A stretch of DNA of 64,000 bases from Clostridium polyendosporum (GCF_018332455.1 NZ_BOPZ01000010.1:42003-106002); one strand, 5' to 3'. Counted from the stretch's first letter, positions 18,201 to 26,134 are shown. Notes: generated from the letters alone by a model not told the origin. Numbers and translations: made by a program.

Positions 18201-20454
18201 ATCAAATTGGGTTATTGTATTAGATGAAAATATAGATATTCAAATACTTAATAACCAAAAGAATAAGATTATTGGATTTTCAACAGGAGAAGGTTATTTT
18301 GGAGAACTAAATTCAACAATTTCTTCTAGAGATAGTATTATTAACGATTTAAATCTGTTGATGAGAAAAAGATTATACAGTAAATTCTCTAGTTGGACAC
18401 AAGAGCAAATAAGTTATGGTGCTAATTCATGCTTAGAAATGACTAAATATTTAGATGGTTCGCAAATTCTTAAGGCACTAAATCCAGATGATGAAGCTGT
18501 AAATAATTATTTAGCCTATTTGATGACATATCAACTTGAACAAATTGATTCAGTTAATAAAGATAAGTTTATTATAAGAAAAATAATAAATCTAGATGCG
18601 TATAGTCATTTATTTGAGGATTTAACGGATATTAAAGTATTGGATGCACATAATTATAGACCTGATTTATTGGTTTTAGAATTATTTAAAAATGATCATG
18701 AAGAAAAATATAAGATATATGTTAAGTTAATTGAATGTAAGTTAGCAAATTATAATTATGACCACATAGAAAAAGCAAGGTTACAAGTGCAATCAGGATA
18801 TGAACATTTATCAAATGTATGGAATCCTGAGAACAATACAGTTCAAAGAAGGTTCTGGTTAAATCAGCTTTATAGAATATTATCTTATAATAATGAAGAT
18901 GGAATAAGTTATACTTTAGGTGATGACTCTTCATTCGATTTGTCTGAAATCTGTGAAGGTAATTTTAATATTGCATTTTCTAAAGATCTTTATTTATACT
19001 GGTTAGATAAAGTAGATGATAAAATAATTCAAGTTATATCAGGAGATGATAAGTCAATTAATGAAAAACATATCAGTCATAAAGTAATAAGAGAATTATT
19101 ACTTAAAGGTTACCATGTAGATGAAGATCAAATTGAGGATGAAAAGCCAGATGAAGAAGAAATAGCGGGTAACAATGATGATAAGACAGATAATAAAGTA
19201 ATAGTTGATGGTGGTGATAATTATTTAGATGATAATGACAGAAATAATTATGATAGTCCTGGTGATGATAGGGGAGAGGTAATTAATGTAGCTGAGAATA
19301 GCAATATTATTCTGCTAAACATTGTTAACCTATTTAGGGAATATGAAAATGAAAAGTTTGAAGATGAAATAAATGATATTAAACAAAAGTTTGAGACACT
19401 TAAATTAATTCTTCAAGCTAAAAAGGTTAAGATTATCCCTAAAGATTCTATTATTGGACCAGATATTGTAAGATATTGTTTTGATTTAGATTTTATGAAT
19501 AATGTTAAAGACATTACTAAAAATCAAGATAATATTCAGCTTAAATTAAAGTTAAATGAACCGCCGTATATCTTCATTGAAGATGGTTTAATAAAGATGG
19601 ATACAGCAAGAGGAAAAAGGCAAACTGTTGGTTTGAAAACTATGTATGACAAGATAAATCAATACGCAGACAAGCTTAAGGATTACAAGGAACACTTCTA
19701 TGTATTAATAGGCTCTGATGTACTTGGACAACCATATTTATTAGACTTAAGTGATTCTAACTCTCCACACTTACTAATCGCAGGTCAGACCGGTAGTGGT
19801 AAGAGTGTTCTTTTATCAAGTATCCTAGTTTCAATAATGAGCATTTATACTCCAGAGGAAGTTGAAATGGTTCTTGTTGATCCAAAGAGAGTAGAATTGA
19901 CTGCGTTTAAAAATAGTCCGTTCACAAAACTTGTTGCTACAGAAGTTGATAAGGCAATTGAGTTATTAATAGACTTATTAGCTACTATGGAAGAACGATA
20001 TAAGATATTTGAATTAGAAGGGGTAAAGAATATTAATGAATATAATTCTAAAAACCCTGACAAGAAGATGAAAAGAGTGCTTATGGTATTTGATGAATAT
20101 GCTTCTATGATGCAGGCCGATAAGGAATATGTAAAAATAATAGAAAGTACTATTGTTAGATTGTCACAAGAAGCTAGAGCAGCAGGAGTTCATTTAATTG
20201 TATGTACTCAATCACCTAAGGCTGAGATAATAACTACTACTATCAGAAACAATCTAAATGCTAGGATAGGATTAAAGGTAGCGGATGCTATTGCTTCTAA
20301 AGTAGTTTTAGATGAAGGTGGAGCAGAAACACTACTTGGTAAAGGAGATATGCTTGTAAAAACTGCAGATTCTCCAAAGTTAACGAGAATAAAGTCTCCA
20401 TATGTAACTAATGAAGAACTAGAGAAGTTAATGTATTATTTAAATAATAAATAG
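15274..20454 (+). CDS. sspH: DptH/SspH-like giant protein: candidate PD-(D/E)xK nuclease plus FtsK/HerA motor
   Basis: The largest gene here: 1726 residues, ATG 15274, GAGGGGG six bases upstream. The first 1100 residues are helical and uncharacterised, with a Lys/Arg-rich patch near 320 (GRRKKKKEK). At 1130-1156 the sequence PDLLVLEL followed 23 residues later by ECK (Asp1131, Glu1154, Lys1156) fits a PD-(D/E)xK nuclease core. An acidic, Asn/Asp-rich linker (about 1285-1345) separates this from a C-terminal FtsK/HerA-type ATPase with Walker A GQTGSGKS (1504-1511), Walker B MVFDEY (Asp1607-Glu1608) and the typical CTQSP segment. DptH/SspH proteins are the large ATPases of phosphorothioate-dependent restriction. 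Nuclease activity is my inference. Last gene of the operon. Confidence 0.8.
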   Translation: MKSYINVVTEVLHQALNQEKKFYLIKLENFTTPEIYLEVCKSLSDYFSNKDMEFIAKLSLEKYNELIKINVYKELIEELDSNGWIEKNEHLTKWRNYPFTNNEKNTAIILMGTEDVEDQGGLAEFYTTSPETIENYVGESYCKLSKDKNLYNEESQKKINNIFTNIFKYTEKDLLKVSSFFDEHQNLSDFELINKLLSNLYEWWSIPNIYNGLISIPKKQIENGNIDLIEKGYKFSRRIGLDTYQKESKITQLKKRIDEFFSSPLQISQLESEELGAYNIDYSKFKEDIINYLKGINIEEIKGNLFSVSFNLINKLLKIPKGRRKKKKEKPTKVTGDPFEAISLPILLEVEDLEEDAKGELSQIKIRIDKITLARTKEGSEDENKDKHSALVTKWYNFIYFLQNIEELITRQGIVNENGEEIKLNIVFQDRNGVDKYPFVIENTKNLVDAGILTSAKESESKSKFSLIYELVIGEKVEEGKYEWIISEQDSWIHVFNIFNDNKFNSLIKELYEFLPIGFSKKIDLLINSKNEEEFYYFLNSVRCEYINALDEIDKNGDIYIPATKLAKSFTNFIMVVREQGLFGATFKDLAVANLLNSYQEFIIYCTKLLKKNKRENKDINILSKCFLLNNQKEFRGKTIKGAIIPLYHPVMLEKVVERYRYLSNAFKELFDEIMIGGDIPEVRIKKAFDRFNQLSTIVFSTSILLSENNIFVTSRNNFGFFNIYGYVDEQNALLGNVANYGEIDYEEDEKISLASSPISNYISYTIKEYLNTYPSKVDGFTISFIKPNNYSDIISGLNDILKRLKKELEYRIKINLIIYTDDFRAIGSKYFSNWIESNFTEDDNITLESSIKLLKYDDYNISTLDSYFDRNVEKSDIVFFNDIMKVKEVIPEFVKTVKIENTENRFPTVYLPVKSYEEMYRKLNITQTQFSCEYLQAQFMVYLREPNSSEADYRIIKKVGINDSDYILLDKLHEKSNWVIVLDENIDIQILNNQKNKIIGFSTGEGYFGELNSTISSRDSIINDLNLLMRKRLYSKFSSWTQEQISYGANSCLEMTKYLDGSQILKALNPDDEAVNNYLAYLMTYQLEQIDSVNKDKFIIRKIINLDAYSHLFEDLTDIKVLDAHNYRPDLLVLELFKNDHEEKYKIYVKLIECKLANYNYDHIEKARLQVQSGYEHLSNVWNPENNTVQRRFWLNQLYRILSYNNEDGISYTLGDDSSFDLSEICEGNFNIAFSKDLYLYWLDKVDDKIIQVISGDDKSINEKHISHKVIRELLLKGYHVDEDQIEDEKPDEEEIAGNNDDKTDNKVIVDGGDNYLDDNDRNNYDSPGDDRGEVINVAENSNIILLNIVNLFREYENEKFEDEINDIKQKFETLKLILQAKKVKIIPKDSIIGPDIVRYCFDLDFMNNVKDITKNQDNIQLKLKLNEPPYIFIEDGLIKMDTARGKRQTVGLKTMYDKINQYADKLKDYKEHFYVLIGSDVLGQPYLLDLSDSNSPHLLIAGQTGSGKSVLLSSILVSIMSIYTPEEVEMVLVDPKRVELTAFKNSPFTKLVATEVDKAIELLIDLLATMEERYKIFELEGVKNINEYNSKNPDKKMKRVLMVFDEYASMMQADKEYVKIIESTIVRLSQEARAAGVHLIVCTQSPKAEIITTTIRNNLNARIGLKVADAIASKVVLDEGGAETLLGKGDMLVKTADSPKLTRIKSPYVTNEELEKLMYYLNNK

Positions 20455-20456
20455 AT

Positions 20457-20486
20457 AAAAGCAGTGGATTTATCTGCTGCTTTTTT
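20457..20486 (+). terminator. Terminator closing the ssp operon
   Basis: AAAAGCAG (20457-20464) pairs with CTGCTTTT (20477-20484), continuing into a six-T run. It begins two bases after the sspH stop. Confidence 0.8.
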
Positions 20487-20497
20487 AAGTGGAAACT

Positions 20498-20950
20498 ATG
20501 TCTATTAAAGATTCCTTTGGAGGATCATTTATTAACATGGTAGAGATAACAAGTATGAGCAAAACTTATAAAATGTCTATACTGTTGTCTTTTTATAATC
20601 GTGGAGAGCTTAAGATTAATATTAATGATGAAGATATATACGTTTCTATGAGAGATTTCTACTCTAAAGGCTCTAATGCTATAGATATGATTGAAGATAA
20701 AAGCACTTTAAGCTTTAAGGAATGGGATAAAAGTAAGTATGTAAAAAAAGCAAAAGAAAATCCAATAAAGTTTCTGCAAAAGACTCATGGTGATTTCTTT
20801 TATACTGAAGGAAATAACTTTTGTTTAAATAAAGGGCTTGAAGTTTATAAAAGCAATAAAATATTTATTGAAAACTTTAAGGATGCCATAGATTTAAGAA
20901 CAATGCAGTACTATAAGAATAGATTTGATAACAAGGGAAAGGATGAATAA
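20498..20950 (+). CDS. Uncharacterised 150-residue protein, possibly the 3' remnant of a helicase-type gene
   Basis: I do not recognise this protein with certainty. ATG 20498 is only 12 bases past the island terminator and neither it nor the GTG at 20489 has a ribosome binding site, unusual for this genome. The text (MVEITSMSKTYKMSILLSFYNRG and KTHGDFFYTEG) has the flavour of the C-terminal accessory domains of large DEAD/DEAH helicase-like proteins. I therefore suspect a truncated gene whose 5' part was lost when the ssp island arrived. It is one base from the MazG-like gene, so both may once have shared a transcript. An intact small gene with weak initiation is the alternative. Confidence 0.4.
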   Translation: MSIKDSFGGSFINMVEITSMSKTYKMSILLSFYNRGELKININDEDIYVSMRDFYSKGSNAIDMIEDKSTLSFKEWDKSKYVKKAKENPIKFLQKTHGDFFYTEGNNFCLNKGLEVYKSNKIFIENFKDAIDLRTMQYYKNRFDNKGKDE

Positions 20951-20951
20951 T

Positions 20952-21260
20952 ATGATAACTTATAATAAGTTAGTTAGGGATAAAATACCTCAAATTATTA
21001 AAGAATCAGGTAAGGAATTTGAGGTAAGAATAGCTTCTTCAGAAGAAAAAAAACAACTTTTAGAAAAGAAGCTTTTAGAGGAAGTTAATGAGTATGTGGA
21101 AGATAAGAATCTTCTTGAGCTTGCAGATGTTATGGAAGTTCTATTTGGATTAGCAGATTCTTTAGGATACAGTGAAGAGGAGTTAATAGCAATGAGAGAG
21201 AAGAGAAGGGCTGAAAGAGGCGGCTTTAAGGAAGGGATAGTGCTTCAGTGGGTTAAATAG
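20952..21260 (+). CDS. MazG-like nucleotide pyrophosphohydrolase / phosphoribosyl-ATP pyrophosphohydrolase-like protein
   Basis: A 102-residue all-helical protein beginning YNKLVRDKIPQII, the typical opening of the small MazG-like family. Metal-binding acidic helices follow (KKLLEEVNEY, LLELADVMEVLFGL), giving the ExxE...D pattern that coordinates magnesium. Such proteins hydrolyse nucleoside triphosphates to monophosphates and are thought to clean damaged nucleotide pools. ATG 20952 sits next to the preceding stop with AAAGGA upstream; the longer in-frame start at 20925 overlaps the upstream gene and is less likely. The substrate cannot be inferred. A strong terminator follows. Confidence 0.8.
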   Translation: MITYNKLVRDKIPQIIKESGKEFEVRIASSEEKKQLLEKKLLEEVNEYVEDKNLLELADVMEVLFGLADSLGYSEEELIAMREKRRAERGGFKEGIVLQWVK

Positions 21261-21299
21261 ACTTTCAATTACATACACTTTTAACGTTATTTGTACATG

Positions 21300-21347
21300 G
21301 CTTTGAAGAATTATTAATTTATAAGGAATTCTTCAAAGCTTTTTTTC
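21300..21347 (+). terminator. Terminator after the MazG-like gene
   Basis: Perfect 13-bp stem GCTTTGAAGAATT (21300-21312) with its complement at 21327-21339, followed by a run of eight T. Confidence 0.9.
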
Positions 21348-21597
21348 AATTTTTACGAACTTATGTTTTGTTAGGCTTTTGGGAATAATAATACTTAGTG
21401 GAAGAAAATGAAAAAGGTAAAAAGACCTAAAGCTTATAGATATGATAAAATAAACTTAGAAGGCTTTAATGAAGTATGGGTGGTTAGTTATTTTCTAATG
21501 AATTATTTTTAAATTAATAGTTTGATTTGAAATTTCAACAATAAAAAGTAATTTATAATTGATATATAGTTTAATAACAATAGGGGAGAATCTTAGT
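21348..21597 (+). other. Upstream region of yyaC
   Basis: Holds a short ATG frame of 34 codons at 21408-21512 (Lys-rich start, aromatic end) with no convincing ribosome site. It may be a gene relic. TATAAT at 21554-21559 is the only clear promoter-like box and would give a leader of about 30 bases before the yyaC start. Confidence 0.25.
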
Positions 21598-22155
21598 GTG
21601 TTTATTAAAGATTTATATAAGTTTTTCATTAAAAAAAATAATATCATGGAATTAGAGCAAAATTATAGAGCTCAAGATACATATACAAAAATAGTAGAAT
21701 ATTTTAAAGATGATGTTAAAAATGATATTGTTATAATATGTATTGGAACTAATAGAACGGATACAATTGATGCACTTGGGCCATTTGTAGGTTCATTACT
21801 TAAAGAAGACAAGGATTTTAGAATTCCCGTATATGGAAGTTTAGTTGATCCTATACATGCAAAAAATCTGACCGAACGAATAAGAGAAATTAAAAATAAA
21901 CATTTAAATAGCACTATAATAGCTATAGATGCTTGTCTTGGTTGTAAAGAAGACATAGGGAAGATAATTTTAAAAGATACTTATATAGAGGCTGGTAGAG
22001 GAATTGGCAAATGTTATGCTAAAGTGGGTGATAAATGTATTAAATGTATAATGGCGGAATATGGAGTAGATGTTGTAGAATATTATGCTGATTTAAATTT
22101 TATTAGTACTATGGCTCATATTATAGCAAAAGGATTAAAAGAAGTTTTTAAGTAG
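21598..22155 (+). CDS. yyaC: Spore protease YyaC-like protein
   Basis: A 185-residue protein containing IVIICIGTNRTDTIDALGPFVG and VYGSLVDPIHAKNL. These are close to the signature regions of the YyaC family, which has the hydrogenase-maturation/GPR-peptidase-like alpha-beta fold and is confined to spore formers. GTG 21598 is chosen since AGGGGAG lies nine bases before it; the longer frame from a TTG at 21559 would include that site. Several cysteines cluster in the C-terminal half (CLGCKED, CIKCIM). YyaC is known as sporulation-associated, with its substrate undefined. Its presence is the best single evidence that the host sporulates. Confidence 0.8.
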   Translation: MFIKDLYKFFIKKNNIMELEQNYRAQDTYTKIVEYFKDDVKNDIVIICIGTNRTDTIDALGPFVGSLLKEDKDFRIPVYGSLVDPIHAKNLTERIREIKNKHLNSTIIAIDACLGCKEDIGKIILKDTYIEAGRGIGKCYAKVGDKCIKCIMAEYGVDVVEYYADLNFISTMAHIIAKGLKEVFK

Positions 22156-22160
22156 TATCG

Positions 22161-22272
22161 ATAGAAAAGGAAGGGTACTGGGCTTGGAATATACAATTTG
22201 CAAGCCATGAGGATTTTTATAGATTAAAACATCATGTATATAAATTGCAGGATGCAAAGACATCCTATTAAT
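22161..22272 (+). pseudogene. Gene relic: C-terminal fragment of unknown protein
   Basis: An open stretch without start codon reads IEKEGYWAWNIQFASHEDFY and continues about 15 residues to a TAA. Composition is protein-like, not random AT-rich translation, so I take it as a decayed 3' end. The family was not recognised. Confidence 0.3.
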
Positions 22273-22283
22273 TATTAAAGATA

Positions 22284-22478
22284 TTAAACAGATAAAACAG
22301 ATATACAATCAAATTCATCTTTATTTTCTTTAATGAGAGCATTAACAAGGACATCATTGTCGACTATTATAGTTTCTTTTAATATATCTGATAGCATTTT
22401 TATCTCATATCCATTTTCTTTAAGGAACTCTTCTCCTGCATTATTTATTTCTTTAGTAATCAAAACTTTATAACTCAT
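22284..22478 (-). pseudogene. Truncated D-isomer-specific 2-hydroxyacid dehydrogenase (SerA-like) fragment
   Basis: The first about 30 residues, MSYKVLITKEINNAGEEFLK followed by ENGYEIKML, match the usual start of D-2-hydroxyacid / phosphoglycerate dehydrogenases. The ribosome binding site GGAGAGG upstream of ATG 22478 is intact. The frame ends after 64 residues, whereas family members exceed 300. The remaining catalytic and NAD-binding parts are absent from the neighbourhood. A translated short peptide is possible, but function is not expected. Confidence 0.55.
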
Positions 22479-23011
22479 TCAGCAACCTCTCCAATCTAAA
22501 ATATTTTAGTTTTCTAAACCTTAATATCAAATAATTTTTTTATTTATTTTATTAAAATTTTTCCAATGAAAATTCACATAATTAGTTATTTGTTAGATAA
22601 TTCATTATTAACGTGATAATAATATAGCTTTTTTGTGTTTTTATTGTTAAAATGATAATGGTTTGTTTGATATTTATTATAATTTTTTTTAATATTTTAA
22701 ACAATCAACGATATGTATGTATTTATTCGATATTTATATACATTTTGTATATGTAAAGGAAACGCAAAGAAAAAAATATCATATATTACTATGATGTTTG
22801 ATAGTGTTATGCTATAATGATTTTTGTGAAATAATAACAAAATAATTCAGATGACAGAGGAGTCTTTTGTGCATGTGCTTATTCTAAAGTACGCATAAAA
22901 AGATTCCTTTTTTGTTTACAATCATTTTTTTATTGATTAGTACGTTCTATTTTTGTGCACAAGGACATGAATTAATAATTTGCAATATTCAAAATTTATA
23001 AGGAGGAATTA
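22479..23011 (+). promoter_or_regulatory. Promoter and attenuator-like leader of the FAD oxidoreductase operon
   Basis: About 530 bases without a gene. An extended -10 box (TGCTATAAT, ending 22818) would start transcription near 22825. In the leader, AGGAGTCTTTT (22858-22868) pairs with AAAAAGATTCCT (22897-22908), the stem carrying an inner bulged helix, and a T-run follows. This resembles a terminator placed about 100 bases before the gene, so read-through may be controlled. I do not recognise a riboswitch aptamer in the short piece before it. Confidence 0.5.
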
Positions 23012-24277
23012 ATGATGAAAGTAGTTATTATCGGTGGAGGCTGGTCAGGTTGTGCAGCTGCCATTAGTGCTAAGAAAAAAGGAGCAGAAGTTACATTACT
23101 TGAGAGAACAGATATGCTTTTAGGGACTGGGTTAGTAGGCGGCATAATGAGAAATAACGGTCGTTATACTGCAACAGAAGAATTAATTGCTATGGGAGGA
23201 GGAGAATTATTTAAAATTACTGATGATAATTCAAGACATAAGAATATAGATTTTCCTGGTCATAGTCATGCAAGCTTATATGATGTTGGAAAAACTCCAG
23301 GTGCTGTATTACAGTATCTTAATGAAATTGGTGTAAATGTAGTGTTCGAGGCAAGAATAGCAAAAATAGATATGGAAAATGCTTCTATACTTAGTGTTGA
23401 AGATGGACAAGGTAATATTTATAAAGGTGATGTATTTATTGATGCTACTGGAACCGCAGGTCCTATGAATAATTGTACTAAGTATGGAAATGGTTGTGCT
23501 ATGTGCATATTAAGATGTCCAAGCTTTGGAGGAAGAATAAGTTTAACAGGATTAGCTGGTATAAAAGAGTATGTAGGTAAAAAGTCTGATGAATCAATTG
23601 GTGCAATGAGTGGTTCTTGTAAATTATATAAGGAGTCTTTATCACCTGAAATAGTAAATGAATTAAATACTAAAGGTGTAGCTGTTATACCTTTACCTGA
23701 AGATCTTATAGAGGATCATTTAGATATAAAAGCTTGTCAACAGTACGCTCTTAAAGAATTTAAGAATAATATAATTCTTTTGGATACAGGACATGGAAAA
23801 TTAATGACACCATTTTATAGTATTGAAAAACTAAGGCGTATACCTGGTTTCGAAAATGCAAGATATGAGGATCCATATGCTGGCGGAAAAGGAAACTCCA
23901 TGAGATTTTTCGCTATGGCTCCAAGGGACAACGCACTTAAAGTAGAAGGTCTAAATAATTTGTTCTGTGCTGGTGAAAAGGCTGGTCTTTTAGTTGGACA
24001 TACTGAAGCAGTAGTAACTGGAACTTTAGCAGGTTATAATAGTGTGAAATTCTGTGAAGGAGAAAGCTTATTAGAAATACCAAGACAATTAGCTATAGGA
24101 GAAGCTATTGCCTATGTAAAAGAGCAGATGGAGATCGAAGAAGGTCTAGCTAAGAAATATACATTCTCAGGTTCAGTGCTTTTTGATAGGATTAAGAGCT
24201 TAGGATTATATACCATAAACATTCATGAAATTGAAAACAAAGTAAGCGAATTAGGATTAAAAAATATTTTTGCTTAA
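23012..24277 (+). CDS. FAD-dependent oxidoreductase (GidA/TrmFO-like fold), catabolic
   Basis: A 421-residue flavoprotein. The N-terminal dinucleotide-binding motif is VVIIGGGWSGCAAA (about residues 3-16), followed by the acidic strand end LLERTD. The second FAD signature is near the C-terminus (NLFCAGEKAGLLVGHTEAVVTGTLAG), typical of GidA/TrmFO-like and FAD_oxidored proteins. A cysteine-rich stretch, NGCAMCILRCPSFGG at about residue 160-175, may form a redox site. AAGGAGG precedes tandem ATGs at 23012 and 23015. It is transcribed with a GntP-family permease and near a PucR-type regulator, so it probably oxidises a transported hydroxy- or amino-acid. The substrate cannot be deduced. Confidence 0.75.
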   Translation: MMKVVIIGGGWSGCAAAISAKKKGAEVTLLERTDMLLGTGLVGGIMRNNGRYTATEELIAMGGGELFKITDDNSRHKNIDFPGHSHASLYDVGKTPGAVLQYLNEIGVNVVFEARIAKIDMENASILSVEDGQGNIYKGDVFIDATGTAGPMNNCTKYGNGCAMCILRCPSFGGRISLTGLAGIKEYVGKKSDESIGAMSGSCKLYKESLSPEIVNELNTKGVAVIPLPEDLIEDHLDIKACQQYALKEFKNNIILLDTGHGKLMTPFYSIEKLRRIPGFENARYEDPYAGGKGNSMRFFAMAPRDNALKVEGLNNLFCAGEKAGLLVGHTEAVVTGTLAGYNSVKFCEGESLLEIPRQLAIGEAIAYVKEQMEIEEGLAKKYTFSGSVLFDRIKSLGLYTINIHEIENKVSELGLKNIFA

Positions 24278-24351
24278 ATTATATAAATTTGTATTATTCC
24301 CTATATAACAAATTTATCAAAACTAAATCAATTTAAATGGAGGTATTATTT

Positions 24352-25758
24352 ATGGTAATGTTAAGTCTCATTCATTATGTTTACATCATAATCACAGTTA
24401 TAATTCTTGCAACATTGGCACTTAGAAAAAACCTTTATCTTCCTTGTATTTTGGGGATACTTATAATAGCTTTTATGTATTCCGGAAATGCAGTAAAAGC
24501 AATACAAATTATGTATAACTCTTTTATAACGGCAACTACGGAATTTTTAGGAATTATAATGGTAATTGCACTTGTTATGGCTATGTCAAAAGCATTAAGT
24601 GATATAGGTGCTGATAAAGCAATGATAAGACCTCTAAAGAAAGTAATTAGAGGACCAATATCCGCTTTCTTTATTCTTGGATTTGTAATGTTATTTATTG
24701 GTTGGTTTATTTGGCCTGCACCAGGTGTTGCTCTTATTGGTACTTTGCTATTGCCTGCTGCATTAGAAGCCGGACTATCAGCTGTATGGGCTGCTAGTGC
24801 TATGAATTTATTTGGTCATGGGATTGCTCTGTCTTCCGATTTCTTTATTCAAGGTGCTCCTGCAATTACAGCTAAAGCTGCTGGTGTCAGTACATATACA
24901 ATGATGAAGGAATCTATACCTTTATGGCTAGTTATGAGTTTTGTAACTATAGGAGTTGCTTCTGTACCATTATTTAAACAATATGCTAAAAAGAATTCAA
25001 AGAACAAGGAATATGTAAAGTCAGAAGTAGCAGTGACTAAAGATATTCCTGTAGGTGAGGATGAATGTTCAGTTGCTTCAAAGATTATTGCTGTATTAGT
25101 TCCATTAGTATTTATAATTGATATCATTATTATGATTAAGTACAAGATAGTAGGTTCAGATGCATCTGCGCTAGTAGGTGGAACTGCAACAATAATAATG
25201 TGTATAATAGCACTTATTCCACGAAAATCAAAACCATATAATTTAACTAAGTCAATGCAAAAAATTGGTGATTTCTTTGGGCATGGGCTTATGTTTGGTA
25301 TTGAAGTATTTGCTCCAGTAATAGTTATAGCTGCCTTCTTCTTCCTTGGTGGTGAAGGGACTGCTAAAGCAATATTAGGACCTAATGCAACAGGCTTTCT
25401 TAATGATATAGGTATTGCTTTATCGCATGCAGTTCCGATGGGGAAATTCCCGATAATTGTTATAGTAGCTGCGGCAGGTGCACTATGTGCTTTGGACGGA
25501 TCAGGTTTCTCAGCATTACCTCTAGTAGGATCACTTGCTCAAGCTTTTGCTCCTAGTATAGATGTTAATCCAGCTGCATTGGCAACTATAGGACAAATGA
25601 CAGCTATATTTGTTGGTGGTGGAACTATAATTCCATGGGGAGTTTTACCTATACCAGGAGTATGTGGTATAGCACCTGAAGAATTGTGTAAACATGATTT
25701 AATTCCTGTGCTTTCAGGTTTTGTAGCAATTATTATTGTAGGAACAATTATACTATAG
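24352..25758 (+). CDS. GntP-family permease
   Basis: An integral membrane protein of 468 residues with about 12 to 14 hydrophobic helices. The overall pattern, including the GHGIALSSDFFIQGAPA loop and the GGGTIIPWGVLPIPGVCGI re-entrant-like C-terminal segment, fits the GntP / ion-transporter superfamily. Such proteins import gluconate, D-serine or other organic acids by proton symport. ATG 24352 is chosen over the in-frame ATG at 24337 because the latter forms part of the ribosome site GGAGGT. It lies 75 bases downstream of the FAD oxidoreductase gene with no terminator between, so they are likely cotranscribed. The substrate is unknown. Confidence 0.75.
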   Translation: MVMLSLIHYVYIIITVIILATLALRKNLYLPCILGILIIAFMYSGNAVKAIQIMYNSFITATTEFLGIIMVIALVMAMSKALSDIGADKAMIRPLKKVIRGPISAFFILGFVMLFIGWFIWPAPGVALIGTLLLPAALEAGLSAVWAASAMNLFGHGIALSSDFFIQGAPAITAKAAGVSTYTMMKESIPLWLVMSFVTIGVASVPLFKQYAKKNSKNKEYVKSEVAVTKDIPVGEDECSVASKIIAVLVPLVFIIDIIIMIKYKIVGSDASALVGGTATIIMCIIALIPRKSKPYNLTKSMQKIGDFFGHGLMFGIEVFAPVIVIAAFFFLGGEGTAKAILGPNATGFLNDIGIALSHAVPMGKFPIIVIVAAAGALCALDGSGFSALPLVGSLAQAFAPSIDVNPAALATIGQMTAIFVGGGTIIPWGVLPIPGVCGIAPEELCKHDLIPVLSGFVAIIIVGTIIL

Positions 25759-25892
25759 CTATTACTATAATATAATTGTAAAAGCAAACAGATTATTGCT
25801 TTGGCTGTAACATCAGTAATGCATTATATTATTAAATTATAATAGGTAAAATGCTGTTTTAGTTGTAATTAATTTAATTATTTTAATATAAA

Positions 25893-25932
25893 AGAGATAA
25901 CTGGAAATAATAACTTCCGGTTATTTCTTTTT
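25893..25932 (+). terminator. Terminator after the GntP-family gene
   Basis: AGATAACTGGAA (25895-25906) pairs with TTCCGGTTATTT (25915-25926) through two G-T wobbles, followed by CTTTTT. Confidence 0.7.
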
Positions 25933-26014
25933 CACAAAGGGTACTTATTATAGCAATTTAATAATGCGAATTTTAAGATTTTTTTAAGTTGTGTAGTATG
26001 TAGTAGTTCAAGGA

Positions 26015-26134
26015 TAACACACGAGCTTGCAAGGAACTTGTTATTATGCTAGCTTTGGACCTGGAGAATTCGTAGATGATATAGCTACTTTTGCTGTAAT
26101 GGAATTGGTAAAAAGAAATATTAATGAGGCATAG
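26015..26134 (+). pseudogene. Gene relic: C-terminal fragment of unknown enzyme
   Basis: An open stretch ending at TAG 26134 reads TSLQGTCYYASFGPGEFVDD then IATFAVMELVKRNINEA. It has a convincing protein-like composition and an amphipathic terminal helix, but lacks a start codon and the rest of a gene. It lies between the permease and the regulator, so it may be what remains of a third enzyme of this catabolic locus. The family was not recognised. Confidence 0.4.

Noticed and set aside
4402..20454. Classical DndABCDE or a BREX system
   Set aside because: No DndB, DndD or DndE-like product is seen, and no methyltransferase (PglX) or alkaline-phosphatase-like (PglZ) gene; the DUF4007 and PAPS-reductase pair fits Ssp.
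21408..21512. 34-codon frame with ATG
   Set aside because: Weak ribosome site and no recognisable sequence; listed only as part of the intergenic description.
22840..22915. Riboswitch before the FAD oxidoreductase gene
   Set aside because: Only about 30 bases separate the likely start site from the terminator-like hairpin and no known aptamer core is visible.
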